Shown here: in pieces, positions 1-8,806 of the stretch
Layout of the letters: each line of letters starts with the position of its first letter
Numbering within the stretch: the first letter of the stretch is position 1
Translations under genes and position numbers: made by a program
The notes under the pieces: generated by a model
Database searches by the model: none
Told to the model about the DNA's origin: nothing
Seen by the model: only the letters and a program-made list of their open reading frames with translations
NCBI GenBank assembly: GCA_934097105.1
Contig: CAKONI010000004.1
Location: 1-53,157, forward strand
DNA from: an uncultured Bacilli bacterium
GTDB taxonomy: Bacteria > Bacillota_I > Bacilli_A > RF39 > UBA660
DNA: 53,157 bases
Direction: 5' to 3'

Positions 1-1378
1 TTGTTGAAATATAACTGTGAATGTTAAATGGAGAAATGCTTACTATTTTGTCAGTTCCTAGTATTGTCATTACTGATGCGTAATTTGTATCTTGTCCTTC
101 TTTGGTTCCTATATTAGAGTCAAAACCAATTAAATAGTAATCTATACCTCCTGAGGTTGTTGCATAGTTTTCTTCATTTATTTTTTCTTTTATAATGGGA
201 AGGTTTTTTTCTAAATCAAAATTGTCATAAAAAAGTTTTTGATTATTTTCTATTATTTTGTTTTCATCATAATTGATTAGTTGTTTGTAAAAAACGCTAT
301 CTTTATTCCATTTATTTTCATTTAATATGCCTAGATTATGCTTTATATAGGATTCTAATCTATAGAAGTTTCTAAGATCGCTATCTTTTTCTATTGAATT
401 ATAGGCTTTTATTAGATAGAATAAAGCACTTTCAAAGTCATTTTCTCTGGCGTAAAGATTAGCGAGTTCTAGGAATGTTTTATAATTTTGATCACTTTCT
501 AAGTACCATTCTTTTGCTTCGTCAAATTTTCTTATTTTTTTGGCTATGGTACCTAATAGTGGCTGATAATTATAATAATTTTCATAGGCAATTTTTAAAC
601 AGTCGTAGGCTTTTTCAAAGTCTCCTTGATGATTATAAATTTTTCCTAAATTAGAGGCTGTCGCCCCGTCTTTATTCATAGAAAGTGCTTTTTCGTAAAG
701 TTTTTTACTTAATTCTATATTATTATCGTTATATTCAAGTGTTGCAAGTTCTGAGAGTGCAATGTAATCTTCAGGATTTAATCTTATAATTTTTTTAAGA
801 ATTTTTTTTGCACTTTTGGTATAACCTTGTTTTTTCTTAATTTTAGCAAGACTAAATAAGGCTTTGGAATCATTTTCTTTTACTCGTAATGTTTGCTCAT
901 AGTATTCAATAGCGGTTTTATAGTCTCCTTTTAGTTCATAAGTTTTAGCGAGTTCAAATGAGGCGATTGGATCGTGATGAATATTTGCAAGTTTTTTTAG
1001 TTTTTCTACATCGAAAATATTATTTTCTTTATCTATTCTAATGCTTTCTGATAGGGATTCTCTATTATTTGGATCGAATGATAATACAGTATTTGTATAT
1101 TCTTTGGCTTTTTCGTAGTTTTTGTCTAGAAATTCTAGTCTTGCTAAGGAGTAATAGACATAAGGTGTATCGGCATAATTAAATAAAGTGTGAAGTATTT
1201 CTTTGGCTTTTTCTCTATACTTTTTATCATATCCAATATTTCTGGCTATAGTTACTAGAAGATCGTAATCGTCTTTATTTTCATTATAAATTTTCATTAA
1301 TTTTTCGACCTTTTTATTCTCATCTTTTTCATATCTACATATTTCCCCAACTTCTAAATGTTTTTCTTTTTCTCTCAT
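1..1378 (-). CDS. TPR-repeat protein, C-terminus beyond left edge
   Basis: An open frame runs from an ATG at 1376-1378 to base 1 with no stop, giving about 459 residues of a longer protein. An AAGGGG ribosome site lies just before the ATG. The first 300 or so residues are helical repeats of about 34 residues with tetratricopeptide spacing (A..Y...G....A...Y...L...P). The last visible part has no clear TPR pattern and holds a segment reading GIDYYLIGFDSN. There is no signal peptide or membrane helix, so the protein is probably cytosolic. TPR arrays usually mediate protein-protein contacts; the partner cannot be read from the sequence. I do not recognise a specific family. Confidence 0.85.
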   Translation of the reverse strand, partial: MREKEKHLEVGEICRYEKDENKKVEKLMKIYNENKDDYDLLVTIARNIGYDKKYREKAKEILHTLFNYADTPYVYYSLARLEFLDKNYEKAKEYTNTVLSFDPNNRESLSESIRIDKENNIFDVEKLKKLANIHHDPIASFELAKTYELKGDYKTAIEYYEQTLRVKENDSKALFSLAKIKKKQGYTKSAKKILKKIIRLNPEDYIALSELATLEYNDNNIELSKKLYEKALSMNKDGATASNLGKIYNHQGDFEKAYDCLKIAYENYYNYQPLLGTIAKKIRKFDEAKEWYLESDQNYKTFLELANLYARENDFESALFYLIKAYNSIEKDSDLRNFYRLESYIKHNLGILNENKWNKDSVFYKQLINYDENKIIENNQKLFYDNFDLEKNLPIIKEKINEENYATTSGGIDYYLIGFDSNIGTKEGQDTNYASVMTILGTDKIVSISPFNIHSYIST

Positions 1379-1406
1379 ATATACCCCTTTCCTTTCAGGA
1401 ATGTAT

Positions 1407-1435
1407 ATTTTACTACGTTTTATTTATTTTTTCAA
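1407..1435 (-). promoter_or_regulatory. Promoter of the TPR gene
   Basis: On the minus strand TTGAAA (1430-1435) and TAAAAT (1407-1412) are separated by 17 bases, about 30 bases before the ATG at 1378. This is a good sigma-A-type match. Confidence 0.6.
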
Positions 1436-1584
1436 GGTAAAATTCATAAAATATTACTTTAAGAAGTAATAAAGATAATTTCAAGTCTTGAAAAAATAAG
1501 ATTTTGTGGTAATATATGGGCAATTTTTAATGTAGATGGGTGCTTAAATATGGATTTTATGATGAGTACTTAATATAAAAGAAA

Positions 1585-1621
1585 AGTACTAAGTATTATA
1601 GATATTATATTACTTAGTACT
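1585..1621 (-). terminator. Terminator after the BspA-like gene
   Basis: A perfect 11-bp inverted repeat (AGTACTAAGTA at 1585-1595, its complement at 1611-1621) encloses a 15-base loop. On the minus strand it is followed by TTTTCTTTT. It lies just past the stop codon at 1640. Confidence 0.75.
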
Positions 1622-1639
1622 AATTATATTATTTATTAT

Positions 1640-4600
1640 TTATGAAAGAGTGAAACTCTTACCTGAACATGGTTCTGCATAGACACTACTAGAGGAACCA
1701 TACCATTTACTGGTTGTGTTAGTTAGATTTCCTGTTGTACTTGGTATTTTTACAGTCCAGGTTGTGGCAGATAAGCCTGCAGAAGAAAACATTTCTTTCA
1801 TATTAGTAACCTTTGATGTATTCCAATTTGATAAATTTAAATTAAAATTCGTAGCATTTTGGCCTGCTCCCAAAAACATTCCTCTCATACCTGTTACCTT
1901 TGAGGTATTCCAGTTTGAAAGATCTCCTATGCTCCATGTTGTGGCTTTTTCGCCTGCGTGATTAAACATAAAACTCATATTGGTTACACTTGATGTATTC
2001 CAGTTTGATAAATCTCCTATATTCCATGTTGTGGCACTGCTACCTGCATAATAAAACATAGAACTCATACTTGTTACATTTGAGGTATCCCAGTTTGATA
2101 TATTTCCTATACTCCATGTTGTAGCAGAAGAGCCTGCATTTGAAAACATAGTATTCATATATTTCACTTTTGATGTGTCCCAATTCGATAAATCTAAGTT
2201 AAAAGTTGTAGCATTTCGGCCTGCAACTTCAAACATATACCTCATATCAGTTACATTTGATGTATTCCATTTTTCTAAACCTACTAAGTTAAAAGTTGTG
2301 GCAGAAGAGCCTGCATTTGAAAACATACTGCTCATATCAGTTACTTTCGAGGTGTCCCAATTTGATAAATTCAAATTAAAAGTTGTAGCATTTTGGCCTG
2401 TTTGATAGAACATATAACTCATATTTGTTACACTTGAAGTATTCCAGTTTGACAAATCTCCTATACTCCATGTCTTGGCATTTTTGCCTGCTCCATTAAA
2501 TATAGAGTTCATATTAGTTACTTTCGAGGTGTCCCAATTTGATAAATTCAAATTAAAAGTTGTAGCATTTTGGCCTGCAGAATCAAACATAGATTCCATA
2601 CCTGTTACATTTGATGTATTCCAGTTTGATAAATCCAAATTAAAAGTTGTAGCATTTTGGCCTGCAGAAGAAAACATTCGCTTCGTATTTATTACATTTG
2701 AGGTGTCCCAGTTTGAAATATCTCCTATACTCCATGTTGTAGCAGAAGAGCCTGCATTTGAAAACATACTGCTCATATCAGTTACATTTGAAGTGTCCCA
2801 GTTTGACAAATCTCCTATACTCCAGGTTGTAGCTTTTTCACCGGTTCCAAAAAACATAGACCTCATATTTGTTACACTTGAAGTATTCCAGTTTGACAAA
2901 TCTCCTATACTCCAAGTCTTAGTATCAGAGAATTCACCAGCATCCTCTGCAAACATATAACTCATATCTGTTACCTTTGCTGTATTCCAACTATCCAAAC
3001 CAACCAAATTAAGAGTTTCAGCGTGATAACCTGCTCTAAAAAACATATAACTCATATCTGTTACTTTTGCTGTATTCCAATTTGACAAATCTAGATTGAT
3101 AGTTTTGCCATCATAGCCTATACCCCAAAACATATAATTCATATTTGTTACATTTGACGTATCCCATGAGGATAAATCTAAATTAACAGTTGCGACGGTG
3201 TTACTTTCACCTAATCCCACAAACATATACCTCATATCTGTCACTCTAGAAGTATCTAAATTAGAAAAATATCCCTTTTCCACATTATCAAATTGATAGA
3301 ACCAATATGCAGTAGAAGTGGGTTGTATTGTTTTTCCTATTTCTACACCTTTTACATTTCTACGTTCACTATACCATAATGAACTGTTATAGGAACTAAA
3401 TGCATACGAATTATCACTATCCATAGCATTATATTCATTAGCAACCTTTCCATGTTTTTCTATATTAGAATTTCTATTAGTATTTTGTTCATTTATTATA
3501 AATGTTCCATCTTCATATAATGATGTTACTTCACTTGTTACTTTTACTGTACATGTTGTATTATTTGTTATATTTTTTATTGTTACTTGATTATCTTTAA
3601 ATGTTCCTTTTTGATTATTTGTACAGGTTACTACTCCAAGTGCATTTTCTATATCTGAGATTATATTGAATATTCCATCTTCATTATATTTTACTCTCTT
3701 TGTAGAATCTCCATTTATTACTCCATTTTGTACTACTACATTTACTTCATACTCTTCTTTTTCCCATACTGCATATAAATCCACTATAGTATTATTATCT
3801 TCTGTTAAATCTATTACTTCTTCTTCATCATTATATTTTACATTTCCATTTAATTTAGTACTCCATCCTTTAAATATATTACCTGTTTTTGTAAATACAT
3901 TTTTAGTTAATTTGCTTTTAACTCCAGTTGTAAAACTAGAATTAGTCATTGTTCCAGTACCACCATTTGGATTGTATTTTACTTGATAAGTAACTCCCTC
4001 TTTAACCCAAACTGCATATAAATTAACTACTCCATTATATACATTTGTTAAATTACTTACTTGTTCTTCATCTGTATAAACTACATCTTTACTATTATTA
4101 ATACTCCATCCTTTAAATGTATAACCATTTTTTGTAAATGTATTTTTTGATAGTTTTTTTGTTTCTCCTTGTTTAAACGTAGTACTATTCATTGTTCCAG
4201 TACCACCATTACTATTATAATTTACTACATAAGTCTCTTCTGTATCTGTTTCATTTACATTAGTTTTTACTCCTAATTTAAATGCATAAGTAATATCATT
4301 TTCTTTATTAAAATCTATATTAGTATTTTTTTCATCTATCCATACTCTAAGTTTATATTTATCTTTTGTTTCGATGTTAGTACTATTATGATTATTAGTT
4401 TTAGTATATAAAACATAATCTTTACTTATATCACTTACGTTTTTTAATAATAACTCATTACCATCAAAATCTGTTAAATATACTTTTATTTCATCATCAC
4501 TTAACTGTTGTACATTTCCATCTTCTGTTTGTAATTTTTCTAAAACTATACTATAACTAATATTTTGATTTTTACTAGTTTTTGAAGTTACAACAAAATC

Positions 4601-4825
4601 AAATGCATCACTTTGAGTTTTACCTTCTTCATCACTCATAGGTATTGCATTAGGTATATTTATTACATTTGTATTACTTTCTAAAAATTCTAAGGATGTA
4701 CTATCTGTAATAATTTTATTTTCATTTTTTCCGGTATAAGTGCTTTTATAAATTGCATATGATCCTAAGATTAATCCTAATATAAATACTATTATTAGTA
4801 CAATAGTAAGTTTTTTATTTTTCAT
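1640..4825 (-). CDS. BspA-like surface protein with InlB-type and 17 DUF285 repeats
   Basis: The protein is 1061 residues from the ATG at 4823-4825, chosen because AGAGGTG precedes it; an upstream in-frame start has no such site. A basic N-terminus and one hydrophobic helix (residues about 5-28) suggest export with membrane anchoring. A beta-rich domain follows, then two InlB B-type (Listeria-Bacteroides) repeats with YNxNGGTGTM, GWS and LYAVW marks, and a related third unit with a Cys pair. From about residue 505 to the end are 17 tandem units of 29-30 residues of the form LSNWDTSNVTDMSSMF, the DUF285 or BspA-like repeat of mycoplasma and gut surface proteins. There is no LPxTG signal. These folds are known in adhesins; a binding role is inferred. 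It is transcribed alone, between two terminators. Confidence 0.85.
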   Translation of the reverse strand: MKNKKLTIVLIIVFILGLILGSYAIYKSTYTGKNENKIITDSTSLEFLESNTNVINIPNAIPMSDEEGKTQSDAFDFVVTSKTSKNQNISYSIVLEKLQTEDGNVQQLSDDEIKVYLTDFDGNELLLKNVSDISKDYVLYTKTNNHNSTNIETKDKYKLRVWIDEKNTNIDFNKENDITYAFKLGVKTNVNETDTEETYVVNYNSNGGTGTMNSTTFKQGETKKLSKNTFTKNGYTFKGWSINNSKDVVYTDEEQVSNLTNVYNGVVNLYAVWVKEGVTYQVKYNPNGGTGTMTNSSFTTGVKSKLTKNVFTKTGNIFKGWSTKLNGNVKYNDEEEVIDLTEDNNTIVDLYAVWEKEEYEVNVVVQNGVINGDSTKRVKYNEDGIFNIISDIENALGVVTCTNNQKGTFKDNQVTIKNITNNTTCTVKVTSEVTSLYEDGTFIINEQNTNRNSNIEKHGKVANEYNAMDSDNSYAFSSYNSSLWYSERRNVKGVEIGKTIQPTSTAYWFYQFDNVEKGYFSNLDTSRVTDMRYMFVGLGESNTVATVNLDLSSWDTSNVTNMNYMFWGIGYDGKTINLDLSNWNTAKVTDMSYMFFRAGYHAETLNLVGLDSWNTAKVTDMSYMFAEDAGEFSDTKTWSIGDLSNWNTSSVTNMRSMFFGTGEKATTWSIGDLSNWDTSNVTDMSSMFSNAGSSATTWSIGDISNWDTSNVINTKRMFSSAGQNATTFNLDLSNWNTSNVTGMESMFDSAGQNATTFNLNLSNWDTSKVTNMNSIFNGAGKNAKTWSIGDLSNWNTSSVTNMSYMFYQTGQNATTFNLNLSNWDTSKVTDMSSMFSNAGSSATTFNLVGLEKWNTSNVTDMRYMFEVAGRNATTFNLDLSNWDTSKVKYMNTMFSNAGSSATTWSIGNISNWDTSNVTSMSSMFYYAGSSATTWNIGDLSNWNTSSVTNMSFMFNHAGEKATTWSIGDLSNWNTSKVTGMRGMFLGAGQNATNFNLNLSNWNTSKVTNMKEMFSSAGLSATTWTVKIPSTTGNLTNTTSKWYGSSSSVYAEPCSGKSFTLS

Positions 4826-4867
4826 AATAAGTAACACCTCTATTTTCTTATAGTTTAATAATATCAA

Positions 4868-4894
4868 AAAAACATCTTTTAACAAGATGTTTTT
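4868..4894 (-). terminator. Terminator after the hydrolase gene
   Basis: AAAAACATCTT (4868-4878) pairs with 4884-4894 around a 5-base loop, with T-runs on both strands. It overlaps the stop codon of the alpha/beta hydrolase and separates it from the BspA-like gene. Confidence 0.75.
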
Positions 4895-5603
4895 ATAATT
4901 TTTTTATATTTGAATTTAATTCTTTTACGTAATCTGTTACTATATTATCATGATTTGCACCTTTTATCATTACTACTTTTTTTCTTAAATTTTTACTTAA
5001 TGTTTTGTTCATTAGTTCTGGATTTACAGCGTCATCTTTATCTCCATATATTAGGATAATGTCATCTGGATCTATTTTTTCTAATTCTTCTCTTAGATCT
5101 CTTCTTACTATTATTTGGTAGGTATTTCTAAGGAATTTTGTACCATATTTCATTTCTGGGGTTCCTACTACGTAAATTACATATAAATTTCTTAGTACTT
5201 TTCTTAGTTTTTCTACCATTTTTGGAGTTTTTGCGAACTTTTTACTATTATCGAAGTTTCTAATTATTGCAGGTGCGACTAGAAATAATTTTGCTTTTTT
5301 ATTATATTTATTTTTATATATTGTTGCGACTGCTCCACCAAAGGAATATCCAAGTACTATATCAACTTTTATTTTATTTTTGTTTACGTAATCGTTTACG
5401 TATGATGCAAAGTCTTCGACATCCCATTCTTTTTTTGGTTCTTTTTCTCCGCAGAATCCTGGGAAGTTTAATGTATAAACGTTATAGTTTTTTTTAAGGG
5501 TTTCTATTAATTCTTTGCAATAGTCCCAGGCGTCTTTATCTGTTGTTTGTTTTGTATATTGTTCATAGTCCCAGCCATGTAATAGTAATATGTTTTTTTT
5601 CAT
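4893..5603 (-). CDS. Alpha/beta hydrolase
   Basis: A 236-residue protein with the alpha/beta hydrolase signature: an LLHGWD oxyanion region at the N-terminus, the nucleophile elbow GYSFGG near residue 86, an acid in the IYGDKDD strand and the catalytic His in GANHD near the end. It is probably a soluble esterase or lipase-like enzyme; the substrate is unknown. Its ATG overlaps the stop codon of the Mur ligase by one base (TAATG), so the two are translationally coupled and share an operon with mraY. That suggests a link to envelope precursor metabolism, but this is inference from position only. Confidence 0.8.
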   Translation of the reverse strand: MKKNILLLHGWDYEQYTKQTTDKDAWDYCKELIETLKKNYNVYTLNFPGFCGEKEPKKEWDVEDFASYVNDYVNKNKIKVDIVLGYSFGGAVATIYKNKYNKKAKLFLVAPAIIRNFDNSKKFAKTPKMVEKLRKVLRNLYVIYVVGTPEMKYGTKFLRNTYQIIVRRDLREELEKIDPDDIILIYGDKDDAVNPELMNKTLSKNLRKKVVMIKGANHDNIVTDYVKELNSNIKKL

Positions 5604-6991
5604 TATTCTAAGTTCTCCTCACAAATCTTATCAAAGTCGTAGCAATATTCGTGGTAATGATAAAATATTTCTCCGTCTAGATCTTTCATAAAATCATGAT
5701 TTTTTACAACTTCTACGTTAGGATGTTTTTTTAATTCATCGAAGTAATTTATTCCTTCGAAGATGAATACTTTATCAAATTTATCGAAGTATTCTGTTAT
5801 ACCTGCTAAATCATCGTCGTACCAATCTGTATCTCCATATTTTCTAATTACTAGGTAGCATTTATCATATAGATGAAGAGATAGTTGGTGCACTCTTTCT
5901 TTGAAACTACTGTCTCCATCGAATATTACATTTTTTCCGAAAAGTTCTACTCTTTGTAATCTATTTTCTACTGGTTTGAAGTTGTTTAAAGTTTCTATTA
6001 TTTTGTCTTCATCTATGCTATAGTACATACCTATATTGTATACTATTAGATATTGTATTATAGAAAGTTCTGTTAATATTGGTACATATATTTTTTTACC
6101 GTTTATGATTATTCCTTCGTTATCTCTTTCTACTTTACTTGGATAAAGTTCTTTTAGCTCTTTTAGGTTTGTTTCAAATAAAAATTCATCTTCGTAGTAT
6201 AATTTATTATCTTTTAGTGATAATTTTTTTAATTCTTGATCGTCTTTATTAATAAATCCCATTTTTGCATCTTTAAATACATAGGCTTTATTTTTACATG
6301 TGTCTGCGATTGTATTAAGTCCTGGTTCTCCTAGATGGGCATTTCCTATATTTATCATTGCAGATGTGTCTGGTTTTATTAATTCTGCTAATTTTTTTAC
6401 ATGATCTTTATAGAATATTCCCATTTCAAGAGCCACTATATCATGTGTTTTATTTAAGAAATTTATTATGTATGCTTTTAATAATATTGGTGTAATTCTA
6501 TCACTATAAATTCTTAATACTTTATATTTATTTTTAAGTACATTTTCTACAAGTCCTATAGTAGTTGTCTTACCAGCGCTTCCGGTTGCCGTTATGACCT
6601 CAAAGTCATTATTTTTAATTTGATAATCATATAATTTATCAATTGATCCCATTATATCATCTACTACTAGTAGTTTAGCATCATCATATTCTATTTTTTC
6701 TTTCATGTCTTCTTCAATGACAAATGTATATTCTTTAAATTTTCCAACAATTTCATTTATTGGTGTTTTTAGATCTGTTTTTACATCAATCCATCCTTCT
6801 TCTAACATTTCATCGCCTAATACAACTGGAAAGAAAAGAATATTTTTTGATCTATCTTCTATTCCATGATGTTTCATTGAAAGAATTCTTAAAAAGTCGA
6901 ATTCTTCGTTTTCTTCTACATTAATCAATTCTTTTACGTTTATAATTTCTTTTAATTTTTCTACACTATACTTATTTACTTCAAATTTCAT
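5603..6991 (-). CDS. Divergent Mur ligase (MurF-like)
   Basis: The protein is 462 residues from the ATG at 6989-6991, which has AAGGAG eight bases upstream; an earlier in-frame ATG lies inside the mraY end and lacks a site. It has the Mur-ligase P-loop GSAGKTT, a LEMG segment, the NIGNAHLGE motif typical of MurF-type enzymes, and ENRLQR near the third domain. The MurF motif with consecutive Asn residues (YNANP) is not seen; the matching place reads FDGDSSFKER. Such enzymes add an amino acid or peptide to UDP-MurNAc precursors with ATP. The location directly after mraY, where murD or murF often sits, supports a role in wall precursor synthesis. The exact substrate is uncertain. Confidence 0.75.
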   Translation of the reverse strand: MKFEVNKYSVEKLKEIINVKELINVEENEEFDFLRILSMKHHGIEDRSKNILFFPVVLGDEMLEEGWIDVKTDLKTPINEIVGKFKEYTFVIEEDMKEKIEYDDAKLLVVDDIMGSIDKLYDYQIKNNDFEVITATGSAGKTTTIGLVENVLKNKYKVLRIYSDRITPILLKAYIINFLNKTHDIVALEMGIFYKDHVKKLAELIKPDTSAMINIGNAHLGEPGLNTIADTCKNKAYVFKDAKMGFINKDDQELKKLSLKDNKLYYEDEFLFETNLKELKELYPSKVERDNEGIIINGKKIYVPILTELSIIQYLIVYNIGMYYSIDEDKIIETLNNFKPVENRLQRVELFGKNVIFDGDSSFKERVHQLSLHLYDKCYLVIRKYGDTDWYDDDLAGITEYFDKFDKVFIFEGINYFDELKKHPNVEVVKNHDFMKDLDGEIFYHYHEYCYDFDKICEENLE

Positions 6992-7001
6992 ATTTTTCTC
7001 C

Positions 7002-7982
7002 TTATATCCAAAGTGCAAATATTATACCGAGTGCTGCGAAGACTATACCTGCGAGCCAGAATCCTTTTACTATGTCTGGTTCTTCATAGCCTTTTCTTTC
7101 AAAATGATGATGTATTGGTGTCATTAAAAAGACTCTTTTTCCTTTTAATGTGTACCAGAATACTTGTATCATTACGCTTAAGGCTTCTAAGCAGAATACA
7201 AGTCCAATTAGGAATAGTGTTAGTTCTCTTCTTGTAAGTATGGCAACGGTTGCTAGGACTGCTCCTAGGGCAAGGGAACCGGTATCTCCCATGAATACTC
7301 TAGCGGGATAGGCATTGAACATTAAAAATCCTGCGATTGCTCCGGTTAAGACGAAACAGAAGAAACCAACGTCTTCTTTGCCTATAAATAATGATATAAG
7401 GGCAAAGGCTACGAATGCTATGGAACTTAGTCCTCCGACTAATCCATCTAATCCGTCGGTTAGATTAACTGCGTTTGAGAATCCTACTAATAAGAGTAAT
7501 ATTAGTATTCCATATCCCCAGCCTAAATCGACGTTTATACCTAGTGTTGTTACTACGAATGTTGTATTGCCATTAAATTTCATATAAATAGCAAAGAATA
7601 TTAAAGCTATTATTATTTGTCCTATGAATTTTTGAATTACTGTTAAACCTTCGTTTTTTCCTCTTTTTATACTTAAAAAATCATCTAAGAAACCTAAGAA
7701 TGCGTATAAGACAAATACTATCATTATTATAAGTAAATTATACGTCATATGAAGTCTACCACTTATTATTAAGTAGATCATTGCGAGTATTGTAGGTATT
7801 ATAAATATGATACCTCCCATTGTAGGAGTTCCTTCTTTTTTTCTATGTGATTCTCCAACGTATTCGCTTATTCTTTGACCAAAGTTTACTCTTTTTAAAA
7901 ATGGTATTAGAATAAGACCTGTAACTACTGCGATTATGAAACCTATCATTACGCAAAGTATTGATTTTGTAAGCATTAACAT
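7002..7982 (-). CDS. mraY: Phospho-N-acetylmuramoyl-pentapeptide transferase
   Basis: MraY makes lipid I by moving phospho-MurNAc-pentapeptide from UDP to undecaprenyl phosphate in the membrane. The 326-residue protein has about ten hydrophobic helices and all family marks: MGGIIF, the paired Asp in LGFLDD, NLTDGLDGL, FMGDTGSLALG and the His-rich HHHFE loop. I chose the ATG at 7980-7982 because GAGGTG lies seven bases before it. The stop codon is ten bases from the Mur ligase start. In most Firmicutes mraY directly follows the division PBP gene; here a sortase and an adhesin gene lie between the two. Confidence 0.96.
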   Translation of the reverse strand: MLMLTKSILCVMIGFIIAVVTGLILIPFLKRVNFGQRISEYVGESHRKKEGTPTMGGIIFIIPTILAMIYLIISGRLHMTYNLLIIMIVFVLYAFLGFLDDFLSIKRGKNEGLTVIQKFIGQIIIALIFFAIYMKFNGNTTFVVTTLGINVDLGWGYGILILLLLVGFSNAVNLTDGLDGLVGGLSSIAFVAFALISLFIGKEDVGFFCFVLTGAIAGFLMFNAYPARVFMGDTGSLALGAVLATVAILTRRELTLFLIGLVFCLEALSVMIQVFWYTLKGKRVFLMTPIHHHFERKGYEEPDIVKGFWLAGIVFAALGIIFALWI

Positions 7983-8005
7983 AAAATGCACCTCATTTCT
8001 TGATA

Positions 8006-8011
8006 ATTATA
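8006..8011 (-). promoter_or_regulatory. Candidate -10 box for mraY
   Basis: TATAAT on the minus strand about 24 bases before the mraY ATG. No strong -35 box is seen. It would let mraY be transcribed apart from the sortase gene. Confidence 0.4.
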
Positions 8012-8108
8012 CTACATTTTTTTGAATTAGACTATATTTTGTTCTTTATTTTTTTCTTATTTACACTTTTCTTTTTAATTTTATTAAAATGTAGGAAAAA
8101 AAAGAACT

Positions 8109-8792
8109 CTACTTCTCTAATACTCCAATTACTAATGTATTTTTATTATCAGAATAGCCTGATTCTACATTACATGTTTGAAGTATTATTATATTAGAGT
8201 TTTCTTTTAAATTTATATTTGTATTATAAACTGATTTGTTTTTTAATTTATTTATGTGTTTTAAGTATGAAAGTCCATTGTAATTATTTAAATTTACGTA
8301 ATCAAAGTCCTCTTTCTCTATATAACTTGAAAATATTTTATATACTTTTGTACCATTTTCTGTATGAAGATAAATCTTTTTATGTTTTTTGTAATATTTT
8401 TCATTTAAGTATTTATCTAGTTTTACAAATGGAAGATGATTTCCTCTGGTTGAATTATGTCCATATATTAATATTTTTTTATCGTTTAAGGTATTTCTAT
8501 AGTCCATGAATACTGCACCTTTTTTATCTTTTTTATTTTTTATGTTGTGGTTTAGGTAATAGTCATTATTGGTGTGTTTGACCACTACTGTTTTTAGAAC
8601 GTTTGGTATTTCTAGGACTCCTACTATGTCATTATTTTTATATTTTTCTTTTAACTTAGTTATTTTATTTTCTTCTTGATTTTCTTTATTCATATTTATA
8701 CTATTTATAAGTGTTGTTTCATTTATTTTGGGAAGTAGTAGCATGGTTATTATTAGTATAAGTGCTGGTAGTAGTAAGAATGTTTTTTTCAT
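8109..8792 (-). CDS. Class B-type sortase
   Basis: A 227-residue protein with an N-terminal membrane helix (residues 4-20). The sortase fold is marked by NNDYYLNHN, GAVFMDYRN, the catalytic His in IYGHNS and the catalytic Cys in ILQTCN. Spacing and the segments before the His resemble class B. Sortases cleave a sorting signal and join the protein to the wall or to a pilin. Oddly, no Arg occurs after the Cys: the strand that should carry the catalytic Arg reads NTLVIGVL. The start has AAGGAG seven bases upstream. It lies 14 bases after the Cna-B adhesin stop codon, so that adhesin is the likely substrate. Confidence 0.88.
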   Translation of the reverse strand: MKKTFLLLPALILIITMLLLPKINETTLINSINMNKENQEENKITKLKEKYKNNDIVGVLEIPNVLKTVVVKHTNNDYYLNHNIKNKKDKKGAVFMDYRNTLNDKKILIYGHNSTRGNHLPFVKLDKYLNEKYYKKHKKIYLHTENGTKVYKIFSSYIEKEDFDYVNLNNYNGLSYLKHINKLKNKSVYNTNINLKENSNIIILQTCNVESGYSDNKNTLVIGVLEK

Positions 8793-8806
8793 ATGGACTC
8801 CTTGTT

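Noticed and set aside
1716..2960. Plus-strand open frames across the BspA-like gene with repeated peptides such as VTFEVSQFDK.
   Set aside because: They are the antisense of the DUF285 repeats; repetition follows from the coding strand, and they lack starts with ribosome sites.
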